DNA from: Leptospira chreensis
GTDB taxonomy: Bacteria; Spirochaetota; Leptospiria; Leptospirales; Leptospiraceae
NCBI RefSeq assembly: GCF_016919165.1
Contig: NZ_JAFFPS010000057.1
Location: 124,001 to 188,000, forward strand
Direction of reading: 5' to 3'
DNA length: 64,000 bases
Of this stretch, positions 1 through 8,683 are shown piece by piece. The first letter of the stretch is position 1. Each line of letters begins with the position of its first letter. Below the pieces are notes generated by a model. That model saw only the letters and a program-made list of their open reading frames with translations. It was not told the DNA's origin and did not search any database. Both the position numbers and the translations under genes were made by a program.

Positions 1-1
1 C

Positions 2-619
2 CTCGCCGATCTCTTTTTGCCACCAGAGGCGGAGATTGTCTCTGTAAAAGGTCGGGGTGGGGTTCTTGTAAAAAGTTATAAGGCAGATAAAAAAGAGAAA
101 AAGTTTTTAGACATACCGGTTGCTATTTTAGTGAACGGGGGATCTGCCAGTGCTTCTGAAATTTTAGCGGGTGCTTTAAAAGATAACAAACGTGCTGTGG
201 TGGTGGGAACTCAAAGTTTTGGAAAGGGAAGTGTGCAGTCGATTTTTCCTCTCTCTGGGGGAACGGGTGTTGCCATCACCATCCAAAAATACTATACACC
301 ATCTGGGGTATCGATTCATGGAAAAGGAATCACACCTGATCATATCGTGAACCCGATTGCCGCAAGCGAAGATGAAAAGTATGTCTTGGAAAAACTTTTT
401 AAAAAGAATTTGATTCGTCCCTTTTTAGAAACTCATCCAGAATACAATGATACCGCTCTGGCTGATTTTTCTGCTCTACTGAAAAAAGAAAACCTAACCA
501 TTTCAGATTCAGTCACTCGGATCTTTTTATTTAATGAAATGAGAGCTGGTTCTTCGAATGCAAAACCAAGATTGGATTTAGATACACAACTTGCTGAAGC
601 CATTCGTATCTTGAAGTAA
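2..619 (+). CDS. ctpA: C-terminal processing protease, 3' part (left copy, cut by window edge)
   Basis: Last 205 residues of the S41 peptidase whose full 459-residue copy lies at 24921-26300. The frame is open to the window start (codons from base 2 read LADLFL), so the truncation is only the window boundary. The fragment holds the catalytic serine in GGSASASEI and the lysine in SFGKGSVQ, 25 residues apart as in Ctp proteases. Its stop overlaps the tsaD start by one base (TAATG). The family cleaves C-terminal segments of exported proteins in the periplasm. Confidence 0.9.
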   Translation, partial: LADLFLPPEAEIVSVKGRGGVLVKSYKADKKEKKFLDIPVAILVNGGSASASEILAGALKDNKRAVVVGTQSFGKGSVQSIFPLSGGTGVAITIQKYYTPSGVSIHGKGITPDHIVNPIAASEDEKYVLEKLFKKNLIRPFLETHPEYNDTALADFSALLKKENLTISDSVTRIFLFNEMRAGSSNAKPRLDLDTQLAEAIRILK

Positions 620-1644
620 TGGCCTACGGGTTAGGCATTGAATCCAGTTGTGATGAAACCTCTATTGCCATCGTTCGCGATGGTAAGGATCTCCTATCTC
701 TAAAAATCTATAGCCAAATCGATTCCCATTCTCCCTACCGTGGTGTGGTTCCAGAAATTGCATCCCGTGCCCATTTAGAAAAAATCAACTCTCTCCTCGC
801 TGTTTCTATGGAAGAGGCGGGCATCGAATATTCTGAATTGGACTATGTAGCTGTGACAACCTATCCCGGGTTAGTTGGTTCCCTTATGATTGGGGCACAG
901 CTTGCCCGTTGTATATCTCTCGTGCATCAAATTCCTATTGTGGCCGTCAATCATCTCGAAGCCCATTTGGCAGTGATTGGTTTAGAAAGAGAACTTCCCC
1001 CCTTTCCTTGGCTCGGAGTCCTTTTGTCGGGAGGAAACTCTTCCATCTATCTTTACCAAGGGTTTGGTGATTTACAAATCCTTGCCGATACACAGGACGA
1101 TTCCCTCGGCGAAGCCTTTGATAAAGTGAGTGCTGTCTTAAACCTTCCTTATCCGGGTGGCCCTTATTTGGAAGCCAAGGCCAATGCCTACAAACTCGGG
1201 GAAGCGGAAGTGAATCCTTTTCCAAAACTTCTAAAAGAAGACGGTGAGGATAAGATTCGGTTTTCCTATAGCGGGTTAAAGACAGCTGTCCTTTATTACC
1301 TGAAAGCCCATGCGGAAGCTCCCCCTGTGGAAAAAATTTCCTACTTCTTCCAAAAGACGGCCTTCGAACTCGTCACCCGTAATATCCGCAAAGCCATTGC
1401 CAAAACCGGAATTCGGACTGTAGTCGCGGCCGGTGGGGTCCTCGCCAACGGGAAACTCCGGGAGAGTTTGGAAGCCGAAAAAGAAAGATCCCAATTTGAC
1501 CTATTTTATCCTGGCAAAAAAATTTACTGCACAGATAACGGAGCGATGGTGGCATGTCTTGGATACCATCTCTGGAAACAAAAATCTTTTGTGGGGCTCG
1601 ACTTTAAGGTAAGTCCCAAGCGAAACTTTGAACAAACATTATGA
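619..1644 (+). CDS. tsaD: tRNA N6-adenosine threonylcarbamoyltransferase TsaD (left copy)
   Basis: This 341-residue protein has the usual length for TsaD/Kae1/YgjD. In the family it transfers the threonylcarbamoyl group from TC-AMP to A37 of tRNAs decoding ANN codons, working with TsaB and TsaE in the cytoplasm. Visible signatures are the ASKHA-type start GIESSCDET, the metal-binding HLEAH (His112 and His116), a Gly-rich GGVLANG segment and DNGAM near the C-terminus. The ATG overlaps the ctp stop by one base, and its own end overlaps the pssA start by four, so ctp-tsaD-pssA read as one coupled transcript. The copy at 23896-24921 is identical in protein sequence. Two tsaD genes in one chromosome would be unusual. 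Confidence 0.96.
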   Translation: MAYGLGIESSCDETSIAIVRDGKDLLSLKIYSQIDSHSPYRGVVPEIASRAHLEKINSLLAVSMEEAGIEYSELDYVAVTTYPGLVGSLMIGAQLARCISLVHQIPIVAVNHLEAHLAVIGLERELPPFPWLGVLLSGGNSSIYLYQGFGDLQILADTQDDSLGEAFDKVSAVLNLPYPGGPYLEAKANAYKLGEAEVNPFPKLLKEDGEDKIRFSYSGLKTAVLYYLKAHAEAPPVEKISYFFQKTAFELVTRNIRKAIAKTGIRTVVAAGGVLANGKLRESLEAEKERSQFDLFYPGKKIYCTDNGAMVACLGYHLWKQKSFVGLDFKVSPKRNFEQTL

Positions 1645-2396
1645 AACTAAAACTTACTTGGATCCCCAATACACTGACTCTCGGAAACTTAACCTTAGGG
1701 TTTGTTTCTATGCTCCTGGTTGCTGAAACCAATCCATCCCACACAAATTCCCACGAACTTTATTCCCTGGCAGGAGTGTTTATCATCTTAGCCGCGTTAT
1801 TCGATGGATTTGACGGAATGGCCGCTCGTGCCCTCAACTGTACAAGCGAACTTGGGGCGGACTTAGACAGTCTTGCCGATCTCACTACATTCGGCATCGC
1901 CCCCGGATTTTTATCGTACAAAATGTTCTTCTATGATATCAAATTGGATATCTTTGACAAACCGGATTACTTTCCTTTAGGTATGTTCATCGCAGCTTTG
2001 TATCCGATCTGTGCGGCTTACAGGCTTGCTCGGTTCAATGTAGCCCACGATCCAAAGTCTTTCAATGGACTTCCGTCTCCAGTGGCCGGGGTTGTGATTG
2101 GAATTTTCCCTTTGGTGTTTTCTGTCTCTCAAGTGCCTGTTTGGACAGCAGTTCTCTTTTTTGTGATCACCGCTCTTCTTATGGTTTCGACTCTAAGATA
2201 TAGCAAACCACAAGTTGCCATTCGCGGACTTTTCTCTTGGAAAAAATTAGGGATTGTTATCGTCGGTCTTGGCCTATTGTTACTGGCAATTGGATTCTAC
2301 CGTTGGCCTTATGTGATGTATGGGGCGGTTGGGTTTTATGTGTTTAGTGGAATTGTCTCTTTTCTCATCCAAACCATTCAGGACTACCGAGTTTAG
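1641..2396 (+). CDS. pssA: CDP-diacylglycerol-serine O-phosphatidyltransferase (left copy)
   Basis: Integral membrane CDP-alcohol phosphatidyltransferase of 251 residues. It carries the complete family motif D-G-x2-A-R-x8-G-x3-D-x3-D at residues 58-80, which binds the CDP moiety and metal ions. The start ITPNTLTLGN-like (here IPNTLTLGN) and several hydrophobic helices fit PssA, which makes phosphatidylserine, the precursor of phosphatidylethanolamine. The ATG overlaps the tsaD stop (ATGA). The 3' end overlaps the convergent STAS gene by four bases. Other CDP-alcohol transferases such as PgsA are less likely given the N-terminal sequence, but substrate assignment is by family resemblance only. 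Confidence 0.88.
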   Translation: MKLKLTWIPNTLTLGNLTLGFVSMLLVAETNPSHTNSHELYSLAGVFIILAALFDGFDGMAARALNCTSELGADLDSLADLTTFGIAPGFLSYKMFFYDIKLDIFDKPDYFPLGMFIAALYPICAAYRLARFNVAHDPKSFNGLPSPVAGVVIGIFPLVFSVSQVPVWTAVLFFVITALLMVSTLRYSKPQVAIRGLFSWKKLGIVIVGLGLLLLAIGFYRWPYVMYGAVGFYVFSGIVSFLIQTIQDYRV

Positions 2397-2710
2397 GTTT
2401 CTTCTTTGAGTTGGAAGATATCCAAAAGGTTGGCAACGGTAAATATGGTTCGCACTTCAGCGGAAAGGTTGATGATACGAACCTCTTTATTTTTTTCTTT
2501 TGTCCAACTGTAGGTATGGAGTAGGATTCCCACTCCAGAAGAATCTAGGTAACTCAAATTTTTAAAGTCTAAAACTAGCTCTTTGATTTCTTCTGTATCG
2601 ATCAGCGATTTGATATCCGTTCGAAGTTTGGGACTGTCACGAAGGGACAGGGAACCTTCTAGATGGACAAAGGCCTTTTCATTCTCTCGTTTAATTTCAT
2701 ACTGAAACAT
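2393..2710 (-). CDS. STAS-domain anti-sigma factor antagonist (left copy)
   Basis: Small single-domain protein of 105 residues from the ATG at 2710. A longer reading from a TTG at 2749 adds 13 residues of unlikely sequence. It matches the STAS fold of SpoIIAA/RsbV-type proteins: alternating strands and helices, with the conserved loop LDSSGVG at residues 55-61 holding the serine that partner kinases phosphorylate. The family binds and sequesters anti-sigma or switch-kinase partners. No partner kinase is adjacent. It converges on pssA (four-base overlap) and is divergent from the MBL-fold gene at 2796, with about 85 bp between their starts that must hold both promoters. Confidence 0.88.
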   Translation of the reverse strand: MFQYEIKRENEKAFVHLEGSLSLRDSPKLRTDIKSLIDTEEIKELVLDFKNLSYLDSSGVGILLHTYSWTKEKNKEVRIINLSAEVRTIFTVANLLDIFQLKEET

Positions 2711-2795
2711 AACTTCAGTTAAGACAACATCTGAAAGAACCAAATACAATCAAAAAACGTTTGATTTTTCAAAAAAGGACTCTAGAAAAAGAGCA

Positions 2796-3752
2796 ATGAA
2801 AATCAAGTTTTGGGGTGTCCGCGGTTCCATTGGTTCACCCATTCGGCCTGAAAGTGTTAAACATAAAATTGAAAAAATCCTTTCTTTGGCAAGTCCCACA
2901 GACATTCAAAACGAACAAAGTATCCATAGTTTTCTCAAATCTTTAAGTTTTTCTTCGTCATCAACTTACGGCGGTAATACGACCTGTATAGAAATTCGTG
3001 ACAAAGAAGAGAACCTAATCATCATTGATGGAGGAACGGGACTTAGGGAGCTTGGAAACCAAATTATGGGCTCTGATTTTGGGAAGGGAACGGGGCATGC
3101 GTATTGGATCTTAACTCATACCCACTGGGATCATATCCAAGGGATTCCGTTTTTTGTTCCTCTTTTTTTACCAGGCAATCATTTCGAATTTATCTCTTCT
3201 ATGAACGATGCAGAAAAAAGGTTGGAACATCAATTTGTCTTCACTCATTTTCCTGTCTCCTTTGATCACTATGCTGCCAAAAAAACATTCCAGTACATTG
3301 AAGAAGGAGAAACCATTTCTCTTGGACCACATATCCAGGCATTTAGTAAAGCCGTGCGTCATCCGGGAGGGAGTTTCTCCTATCGATTTATGGAAGAGGG
3401 AAAGGCTATCATCTTTGCATCCGATGCCGAATTCAATTTAGAAGAAATGGAAAACATTGATACTTATATCGATTATTTCCGTGATGCCGATGTTTTGGTT
3501 TTTGATACACAATATACATTCGAAGAATCACTTCAAAAAATTGACTGGGGTCATAGTTCGGCGTCCATTGCTACAGACATAGCCCTTCGTGCGAAGGTAA
3601 AAAAACTAGTAATGTTTCATCATGATCCATCGTATGATGATGAAAAGTTAGACTTGGTATATTTACGAGCTCTCAAATACAAAGAGATGTTTGATCCTCA
3701 CGGTGCATTAGAAATTATTATGGCTTACGAAGGTTTGGAAATAGAGGTTTAA
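2796..3752 (+). CDS. Metallo-beta-lactamase-fold hydrolase (left copy)
   Basis: 318-residue cytoplasmic protein beginning KFWGVRGSI, typical of the stand-alone MBL hydrolases related to PhnP and cyclic-nucleotide phosphodiesterases. The zinc motif H-x-H-x-D-H is at residues 108-113 (THTHWDH). Further metal ligands are plausible in VRHPGG, FASDAE and the C-terminal MFHHD segment. A 40-residue stretch around residues 20-55 separates the first strand from YGGNTTC. It is followed by glpK after one base and is probably co-transcribed with it. Substrate is unknown; phosphodiester hydrolysis is a family-level inference. Confidence 0.88.
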   Translation: MKIKFWGVRGSIGSPIRPESVKHKIEKILSLASPTDIQNEQSIHSFLKSLSFSSSSTYGGNTTCIEIRDKEENLIIIDGGTGLRELGNQIMGSDFGKGTGHAYWILTHTHWDHIQGIPFFVPLFLPGNHFEFISSMNDAEKRLEHQFVFTHFPVSFDHYAAKKTFQYIEEGETISLGPHIQAFSKAVRHPGGSFSYRFMEEGKAIIFASDAEFNLEEMENIDTYIDYFRDADVLVFDTQYTFEESLQKIDWGHSSASIATDIALRAKVKKLVMFHHDPSYDDEKLDLVYLRALKYKEMFDPHGALEIIMAYEGLEIEV

Positions 3753-3753
3753 T

Positions 3754-5250
3754 ATGGCAAAAAAAAGTTATATCATTGGGATTGATGCAGGGACTACAGG
3801 AATTCGTACATTTTGTTTTAACGACAAAGGAAAAGTAATTTCATCCGCATACCAAGAATTCAAACAATATTATCCGAAACCAGGTTGGGTAGAACATGAC
3901 CCAGAAGAGATCTGGGTAAAAACTCAGAAACTCATCGGAACCGCTATCAAAAATGGAAATCTAAATCCCAAAGATGCTGTAGCCATTGGTATCACAAACC
4001 AAAGAGAAACCTCTGTCGTTTGGGATAAAAAGACCGGCAAACCCGTGTACAACGCCATTGTTTGGCAATGTAGAAGAACCTCTGATATTTGTAAGGACTT
4101 AAAAAAACAAAGTTTAGATTCTAACTTTCGCAATAAAACGGGCCTTGTTCTCGATGCTTATTTTTCAGGAACCAAAATCCAATGGATTCTAGATAACGTA
4201 AAGGGTGCTCGTGCGAAAGCAGAAAAGGGTGATTTGTTATTTGGAACCATCGACACTTGGCTTTTGTACAAACTCACCGGTCATAAAGAACACAAAACAG
4301 ACCATACCAATGCCTCAAGAACTCTCCTATTCAATATCCAAACCAAAGAATGGGATGAAGAACTTTGTGATATTTTACGAGTTCCTATGTCTATGTTGCC
4401 TAAGGCATTCAATTCCAAAAATTTGTTTGGATTCACTTCCAGCGTAAAATCTCTTCCTGATGGAATTCCCATTTCTTCTCTTGTGGGAGACCAACAAGGA
4501 GCACTTTTTGGCCAACTCTGTACAGAACCAGGTGAGGCCAAAAACACTTATGGAACCGGATGTTTTTTACTCTTCAATGTGGGGGATGAATTTCGTATTT
4601 CGAACCAAGGCCTTATCACCACACTGGCACTCGGTCCTGAAGGCAAAACAGTGTATTGTTTGGAAGGATCTGTTTTTATTGGTGGGGCTGTGGTTCAATT
4701 CCTCCGAGATAATTTAGAATTTTTTAAGTATTCCAAAGACTCGGAAAAATTGGTCAAAGCCATTAAAACAAAAGATGATTTGGTTTTTGTTCCAGCCTTT
4801 GCAGGTCTTGGTGCTCCCCATTGGGACCAAGAAGCCCGTGGTGCCATCTTTGGACTCTCGCGTGACACAACAGCTGCCCAAATCACAAGGGCCGCTCTCA
4901 AAGCCATTGCTTTGCAGTCTTATGAACTGGCCAATGCCATGGAAAAGGAAACGGGAAAACCTTTGAAATTCTTACGTGTGGACGGAGGAGCCACTTCCAA
5001 TGCTTGGCTTATGCAATTCCAAGCAGACATTCTCGGAACAAAAGTCATTCGCCCAAGTAACGTAGACACAACCGTTCTTGGGGCCGCTTACCTTGCAGGT
5101 CTGGAAAGAGGATTTTTTAAATCCGTAGCAAGCCTTCGTAAGGAAGAACAGAAAACCACTCAGTTTGTTCCTAAGATGAAAGATGACGAACGAAAAGAAG
5201 AAATCAATAAATGGAACTGGGGCATCTCCCGAGTCAAAACGGGAAACTAA
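3754..5250 (+). CDS. glpK: Glycerol kinase GlpK (left copy)
   Basis: 498-residue FGGY-family kinase that phosphorylates glycerol to sn-glycerol 3-phosphate, feeding phospholipid synthesis and catabolism. Visible are the ATP-binding start GIDAGTTGIR, the glycerol-binding NQRET region, GDQQGALFGQ, YGTGCFLL, and the second nucleotide-binding stretch DGGATSNAWL near residue 410. Length and motif order match bacterial GlpK closely. The start is one base after the MBL gene's stop. It converges on the membrane-protein gene at 5275 with a 24-bp gap. The copy at 20290-21786 is identical. Confidence 0.96.
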   Translation: MAKKSYIIGIDAGTTGIRTFCFNDKGKVISSAYQEFKQYYPKPGWVEHDPEEIWVKTQKLIGTAIKNGNLNPKDAVAIGITNQRETSVVWDKKTGKPVYNAIVWQCRRTSDICKDLKKQSLDSNFRNKTGLVLDAYFSGTKIQWILDNVKGARAKAEKGDLLFGTIDTWLLYKLTGHKEHKTDHTNASRTLLFNIQTKEWDEELCDILRVPMSMLPKAFNSKNLFGFTSSVKSLPDGIPISSLVGDQQGALFGQLCTEPGEAKNTYGTGCFLLFNVGDEFRISNQGLITTLALGPEGKTVYCLEGSVFIGGAVVQFLRDNLEFFKYSKDSEKLVKAIKTKDDLVFVPAFAGLGAPHWDQEARGAIFGLSRDTTAAQITRAALKAIALQSYELANAMEKETGKPLKFLRVDGGATSNAWLMQFQADILGTKVIRPSNVDTTVLGAAYLAGLERGFFKSVASLRKEEQKTTQFVPKMKDDERKEEINKWNWGISRVKTGN

Positions 5251-5274
5251 ACCAATCCAAAGTATTGTTAGTTG

Positions 5275-5937
5275 CTATCTGTTTGGTGTATTCGGCTCTT
5301 CGTTTTCGTTTTTCAGAAAATAAAAACCGATCGATAATAACCAAATCGGAAAACTCAATTGGCAAAAAAGTAAAAACCCTGGTGGAAGTAACCAGGGGAA
5401 ACTTGCGAAAATTTGGAGTCCAAACACAAGGATTCCAAACCCTAACCCCAAACCTCCTCCCGTTTTTTTTCTAAAAGCAATACTATACAATAGAATCGCT
5501 AGAGCTGTAACCAGGGAGATCATATGGTTGGTTCCTGAAATCAAACTTAAGATAAAAACGATACTATCTTCTGAGAGAGGATAGACATTTACAGGATAGA
5601 CCAACCGACCGAAAAGTAAATCCACGAGAACATACATAGGAATCACAATTAAGAAAAACAAACCAGAGGCAAATAAAGCAACTGGCGACTGGTTCTGTTT
5701 CCTTGGATTTGTTAGGGTATAGATGGAAGGAAGTAGAGCGAGTGTGGCGAAGATTAAAATTTCATCAGCAATTTGTAAATACGTTTTCCATTCCGAAATC
5801 CAGGCATGCAATTGGGAAGTATCATTTGGGGGAGGGGGAACTAAATACAAGAGAAGATAATAAATTACAAATAAGAAACTTGCAATGAAGTATGGGAATC
5901 CATTCTTAAGAGAGTTATGGTTTTTCGAATGCGCCAT
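5275..5937 (-). CDS. Multi-pass membrane protein, unknown function (left, full-length copy)
   Basis: 220 residues with about six hydrophobic segments (roughly residues 15-32, 60-75, 85-108, 125-150, 160-180 and 185-205), separated by short loops. No catalytic or binding motif is recognisable, and I do not know its function. This copy is intact. The mirror copy at 19603 carries 14 transversions over 94 bp and stops after 164 residues. Within the gene, a 7-bp stem (5377-5383 with 5391-5397) sits just outside the altered tract. Confidence 0.75.
   Translation of the reverse strand: MAHSKNHNSLKNGFPYFIASFLFVIYYLLLYLVPPPPNDTSQLHAWISEWKTYLQIADEILIFATLALLPSIYTLTNPRKQNQSPVALFASGLFFLIVIPMYVLVDLLFGRLVYPVNVYPLSEDSIVFILSLISGTNHMISLVTALAILLYSIAFRKKTGGGLGLGFGILVFGLQIFASFPWLLPPGFLLFCQLSFPIWLLSIGFYFLKNENEEPNTPNR
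5401..5494. other. Tract that differs between the two arms (left version, intact)
   Basis: Fourteen positions (5401, 5409, 5411, 5421, 5423, 5433, 5444, 5446, 5461, 5462, 5479, 5480, 5493, 5494) do not pair with the right arm, against one mismatch in all the rest of the arm. All fourteen are transversions with no insertion or deletion. The tract lies between two copies of GTAACCAGGG at 5388-5397 and 5507-5516. The left version keeps the reading frame open. Confidence 0.9.
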
Positions 5938-6004
5938 GCCTCATTAATGTAGAGAAAATGACAGGCAAGTCTAGTGAAAAATGACAAACCTTGTTTCGCA
6001 AAAT

Positions 6005-7183
6005 TCAATAATCAAACCAAAGAAGGGAAAATTCAAAAGGTTTTCTTTCTTTGGTAACCCCGGCTCCCACAAGAAAGATTCCTGTTGGATAATAGGGGAC
6101 TTCAATCAGTAAGTCGGGTGGTAATCTATGAAACTCGGTAGTTTCTATTTCTTTGCGAGATAAAAAGAAATCAAAGCGTAAACATTCCATCCAATCATTA
6201 GTTTTAAAAAATAACTTTGTTTTGGTTTTTCCATAGAAACTGAGAAGACCACCATCGACGAAGAAATTGATTTTCTCTGCATTAGTAAAAGAAATTTCTT
6301 CTTTGAATTCCTCCTCTCCCTTTTCTCTATAAGTAAATATCGATCCTTCTTCATAATAGATATTTCTTGCAAAGCGTTTGAAAGTTTCCGTTTCCATAAT
6401 GGTTACCAGATCCTCTCCGTCCGGCGGTTTTAGAAAGGGCCCGTCCATGATATGTTTCATTTTATTTTTGGATATAGAAGACCGAATCACTTCCATTACT
6501 GGTTTCGAAAGTGTAGGTAGAATATATTTGATATACCTTTCATCATGTTGACGGAGGATCTCTTGTAAAAAAGATCCATGGATTAGAGGGATCATTTCTA
6601 CGGTAAACATCTGTTTGTTTAAGAATTTGGCAAACTCGGGTTCATGACGAAATAAATTAGAAACTATGGTTTCTTCTTCCCCCGGAGTTCCCGAAAAAAG
6701 AATGGATACCAAGCGAAAGAGATAGGTTTTACTTTTGGCATCGAAGTAAAGAGTTTCTATTTTTTCACGCACCAAGATTTCCGAGAGTTCTGGATGGATG
6801 ATGTCTCTAAGGGACAAATACTTCGCCGATTCGAACTGGTCTCGTTTGGAACGAAAGAGTGGGGAGGGAGAATTACGCATCCCACCCATTTCCGTTAGGA
6901 GAGATCCAAATCCCGGCTTTGGTTTGGTTTCTGAATCTCTCTGTGGCTTTATGCTACCCATGTAAGTGGGTGTAGTAACCGGTTTTACAGAGAAAGTTTG
7001 TCTATTGTATTGTAAGGAATATAAAAACTGAGGAATGAGAATGGGGTCTGTGGTGACAGAAGGGAGTTCTGGAATCTGGTTTTTGGGAATTGGATAAAAG
7101 GGATCGATGGAAGTTTGGAACCTGGCAACCGAGTCGGTTGTGCTTAAGAAAAAATGGTAATTGTTTCCTTGGCTGTATATCAA
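6005..7183 (-). CDS. FliG C-terminal-domain-like protein (left copy)
   Basis: 392 residues, TTG start overlapping the upstream 81-residue gene's stop by four bases. I do not recognise a named orthologue. Residues about 150-247 read like the middle-to-C-terminal part of the flagellar switch protein FliG: an EEETIVSNLF helix, then EFAKFLNKQMFTVEMIPLI, FLQEILR, and a helix ending in NKMKHIMD. FliG has the same order of a 'MF-F-DI' segment, 'QxVLR' and 'M-S-RAA' helices. The N-terminal 120 residues are Pro/Ser-rich, and the C-terminal 140 residues have no FliG counterpart that I can see. It is last in the operon after the iron-ADH-like and 81-residue genes. A role at the flagellar motor is inference. 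Confidence 0.6.
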   Translation of the reverse strand: MIYSQGNNYHFFLSTTDSVARFQTSIDPFYPIPKNQIPELPSVTTDPILIPQFLYSLQYNRQTFSVKPVTTPTYMGSIKPQRDSETKPKPGFGSLLTEMGGMRNSPSPLFRSKRDQFESAKYLSLRDIIHPELSEILVREKIETLYFDAKSKTYLFRLVSILFSGTPGEEETIVSNLFRHEPEFAKFLNKQMFTVEMIPLIHGSFLQEILRQHDERYIKYILPTLSKPVMEVIRSSISKNKMKHIMDGPFLKPPDGEDLVTIMETETFKRFARNIYYEEGSIFTYREKGEEEFKEEISFTNAEKINFFVDGGLLSFYGKTKTKLFFKTNDWMECLRFDFFLSRKEIETTEFHRLPPDLLIEVPYYPTGIFLVGAGVTKERKPFEFSLLWFDY

Positions 7184-7425
7184 AGGGGAGGGGATTTTTT
7201 CAGTTTTTTCTGAATTCGGATTCTAAAGTGCTCCCAATTATAATCAGTTTTTAAAATTTCCAACTCATTTTCGACTCCAAAACGCATGAAGTCATAGATC
7301 TCTTCGTGTTCCATCCCCACAACAATCGAAAGGTCTTGGATGACTCTTTGTAATCGTCTGGCATCGCGGTCACTGAGAGTAAAGGTTTCTAATAGTTTTT
7401 TTTCGAATTCCGTCAGTTGGATCAA
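7180..7425 (-). CDS. Small helical protein, unknown function (left copy)
   Basis: 81 residues, highly charged and predicted helical throughout. The frame opens with TTG at 7425, six bases after the iron-ADH-like gene's stop, and ends overlapping the FliG-like gene (TTGA), which supports translational coupling. There is no signal peptide, membrane segment or known motif. It is retained between two larger genes in both arms. Function not recognised. Confidence 0.6.
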   Translation of the reverse strand: MIQLTEFEKKLLETFTLSDRDARRLQRVIQDLSIVVGMEHEEIYDFMRFGVENELEILKTDYNWEHFRIRIQKKLKKSPPL

Positions 7426-7431
7426 GGGAAC

Positions 7432-8598
7432 CTAAAACGCAGCCACAAGGATGGTTTCGATTTCATTTTTGGGAAGTTCTCTAGGAAGACAATCAAGAAA
7501 CGAGTAAGTTGCTGCCAGGGTAGCAATCCCCGGTAAATCGATTTTTTTCACTTCGTATTCCGACAACCTTTGAGGAATTCGAAGTTCCAAATAGATTTTA
7601 CGAATCCCTTCCACCGCTTTGATCGCAGCTTCAATGACGGAGATATTCGTCACATCTTCATCGAGGGCTCTTGCAATCATTACATACTTACCGGCAGAGG
7701 AGGTTAAGTTGTATTCCATAACGTGAGGGAGGAGGATCGACATACTTTGAAAGATATCAAGATTGGTAACGGTCGTTACAGCTAGTGACAAGGCATAACA
7801 AAGGCCAAGGCTACTTGTAGATTGTGCAATGCCAGCCAGTAGACTTGCCGCATAAATCGAGTTCTTCGGTCCTAGGTTTCTAGGTTCCCGAATGGCGGGA
7901 ACAATGTTTTTGGAAATGAGTTCGATGGAGCGAAGTGCTGTGGAAGATGTGATTTCGTTGGCATATTTAGAAAGAATGCTATCAACAGCCGCAGATAAAA
8001 TGGAGATTCCCGTTTTGGCTGTTTCGGAGCTAGACATACCCGCACCAATTTTCGGATCCGAGACAATGAGTTCTGGAAATGCCCATTCATGTGCAAAGTA
8101 TTTTCTATTTTTATCTTTATCATCTACGATAGAAAAGAAAGGAGAACATTCATTTCCGAGTAGGGGTTTTGTCGGCACAACCACTAAGGGAAGACCTTTT
8201 TTTTTGGGTTGTTTACGTCCTACGAGTAAATCTTCGGCAAAAAAATCATTGGTTGCCAGTAAGGCGGCCGCCTTACCTGCATTTACCGATTCGAACGAAC
8301 CATAAGCAACAACACAATCGGCATTGGAAATTCTAAGGAAGTGGGCGCAGGAATCTAAATCTTTAAAATGAACGCGGTCTACAATATCATCATAGATGAT
8401 CACACCTTCGGCGTGTTTTTCGAGACTGGTTTTGATAATGGAAAGTTCTTCGGCGTTTTCTAATTCTTTTTGTGTGGTGATAAGAACCACTCGAGACCCA
8501 ATGTTTTTAACAAAAGATCCGAGTTTGTACCCACAATCGATTTCGAAGTGAATTTTAGGAGGAAATTGAAAATTAATCCATTCGGGGAGGACTGGCAT
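7432..8598 (-). CDS. Degenerate iron-containing alcohol dehydrogenase-family protein (left copy)
   Basis: 388 residues with the overall layout of the Fe-ADH/dehydroquinate-synthase-like fold: N-terminal nucleotide-binding half, TKPLLGNECSPF around residue 143, and LLPHVMEYN around residues 289-297. The catalytic positions look lost. The family's D-A-L-T-H segment reads S-I-L-S-A (199-203), the C-H-A-L-A-H segment reads C-Y-A-L-S-L (267-272), the later H-G is absent, and the Gly-rich GGGS loop reads YGSFES. Metal-dependent dehydrogenase activity is therefore doubtful. The ATG at 8598 follows an AGGGG ribosome-binding site. It leads a three-gene operon with the 81-residue and FliG-like genes. 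Confidence 0.75.
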   Translation of the reverse strand: MPVLPEWINFQFPPKIHFEIDCGYKLGSFVKNIGSRVVLITTQKELENAEELSIIKTSLEKHAEGVIIYDDIVDRVHFKDLDSCAHFLRISNADCVVAYGSFESVNAGKAAALLATNDFFAEDLLVGRKQPKKKGLPLVVVPTKPLLGNECSPFFSIVDDKDKNRKYFAHEWAFPELIVSDPKIGAGMSSSETAKTGISILSAAVDSILSKYANEITSSTALRSIELISKNIVPAIREPRNLGPKNSIYAASLLAGIAQSTSSLGLCYALSLAVTTVTNLDIFQSMSILLPHVMEYNLTSSAGKYVMIARALDEDVTNISVIEAAIKAVEGIRKIYLELRIPQRLSEYEVKKIDLPGIATLAATYSFLDCLPRELPKNEIETILVAAF

Positions 8599-8653
8599 AC
8601 GTTCCCCTAATTATGATTCAACGGAGTTAGAGAAATCCTCGGAGAGGACAATA

Positions 8654-8683
8654 AAAAAGGATCCCTCACCACCCGTCCTTTTT
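8654..8683 (-). terminator. Intrinsic terminator after the flgM-like gene (left copy)
   Basis: An 8-bp stem (AAAAAGGA 8654-8661 with TCCTTTTT 8676-8683) encloses a 14-nt loop and gives a T-run on the minus strand directly after the flgM-like stop codon, which the stem overlaps. It separates the flgM-like gene from the iron-ADH-like operon. The mirror copy is 16857-16886. Confidence 0.6.

Noticed and set aside
7892..8305. 137-residue open frame opposite the iron-ADH-like gene (also mirrored at 17235-17648)
   Set aside because: It lies wholly antisense to a well-supported coding frame, has no ribosome-binding site or domain, and reflects codon bias of the real gene.
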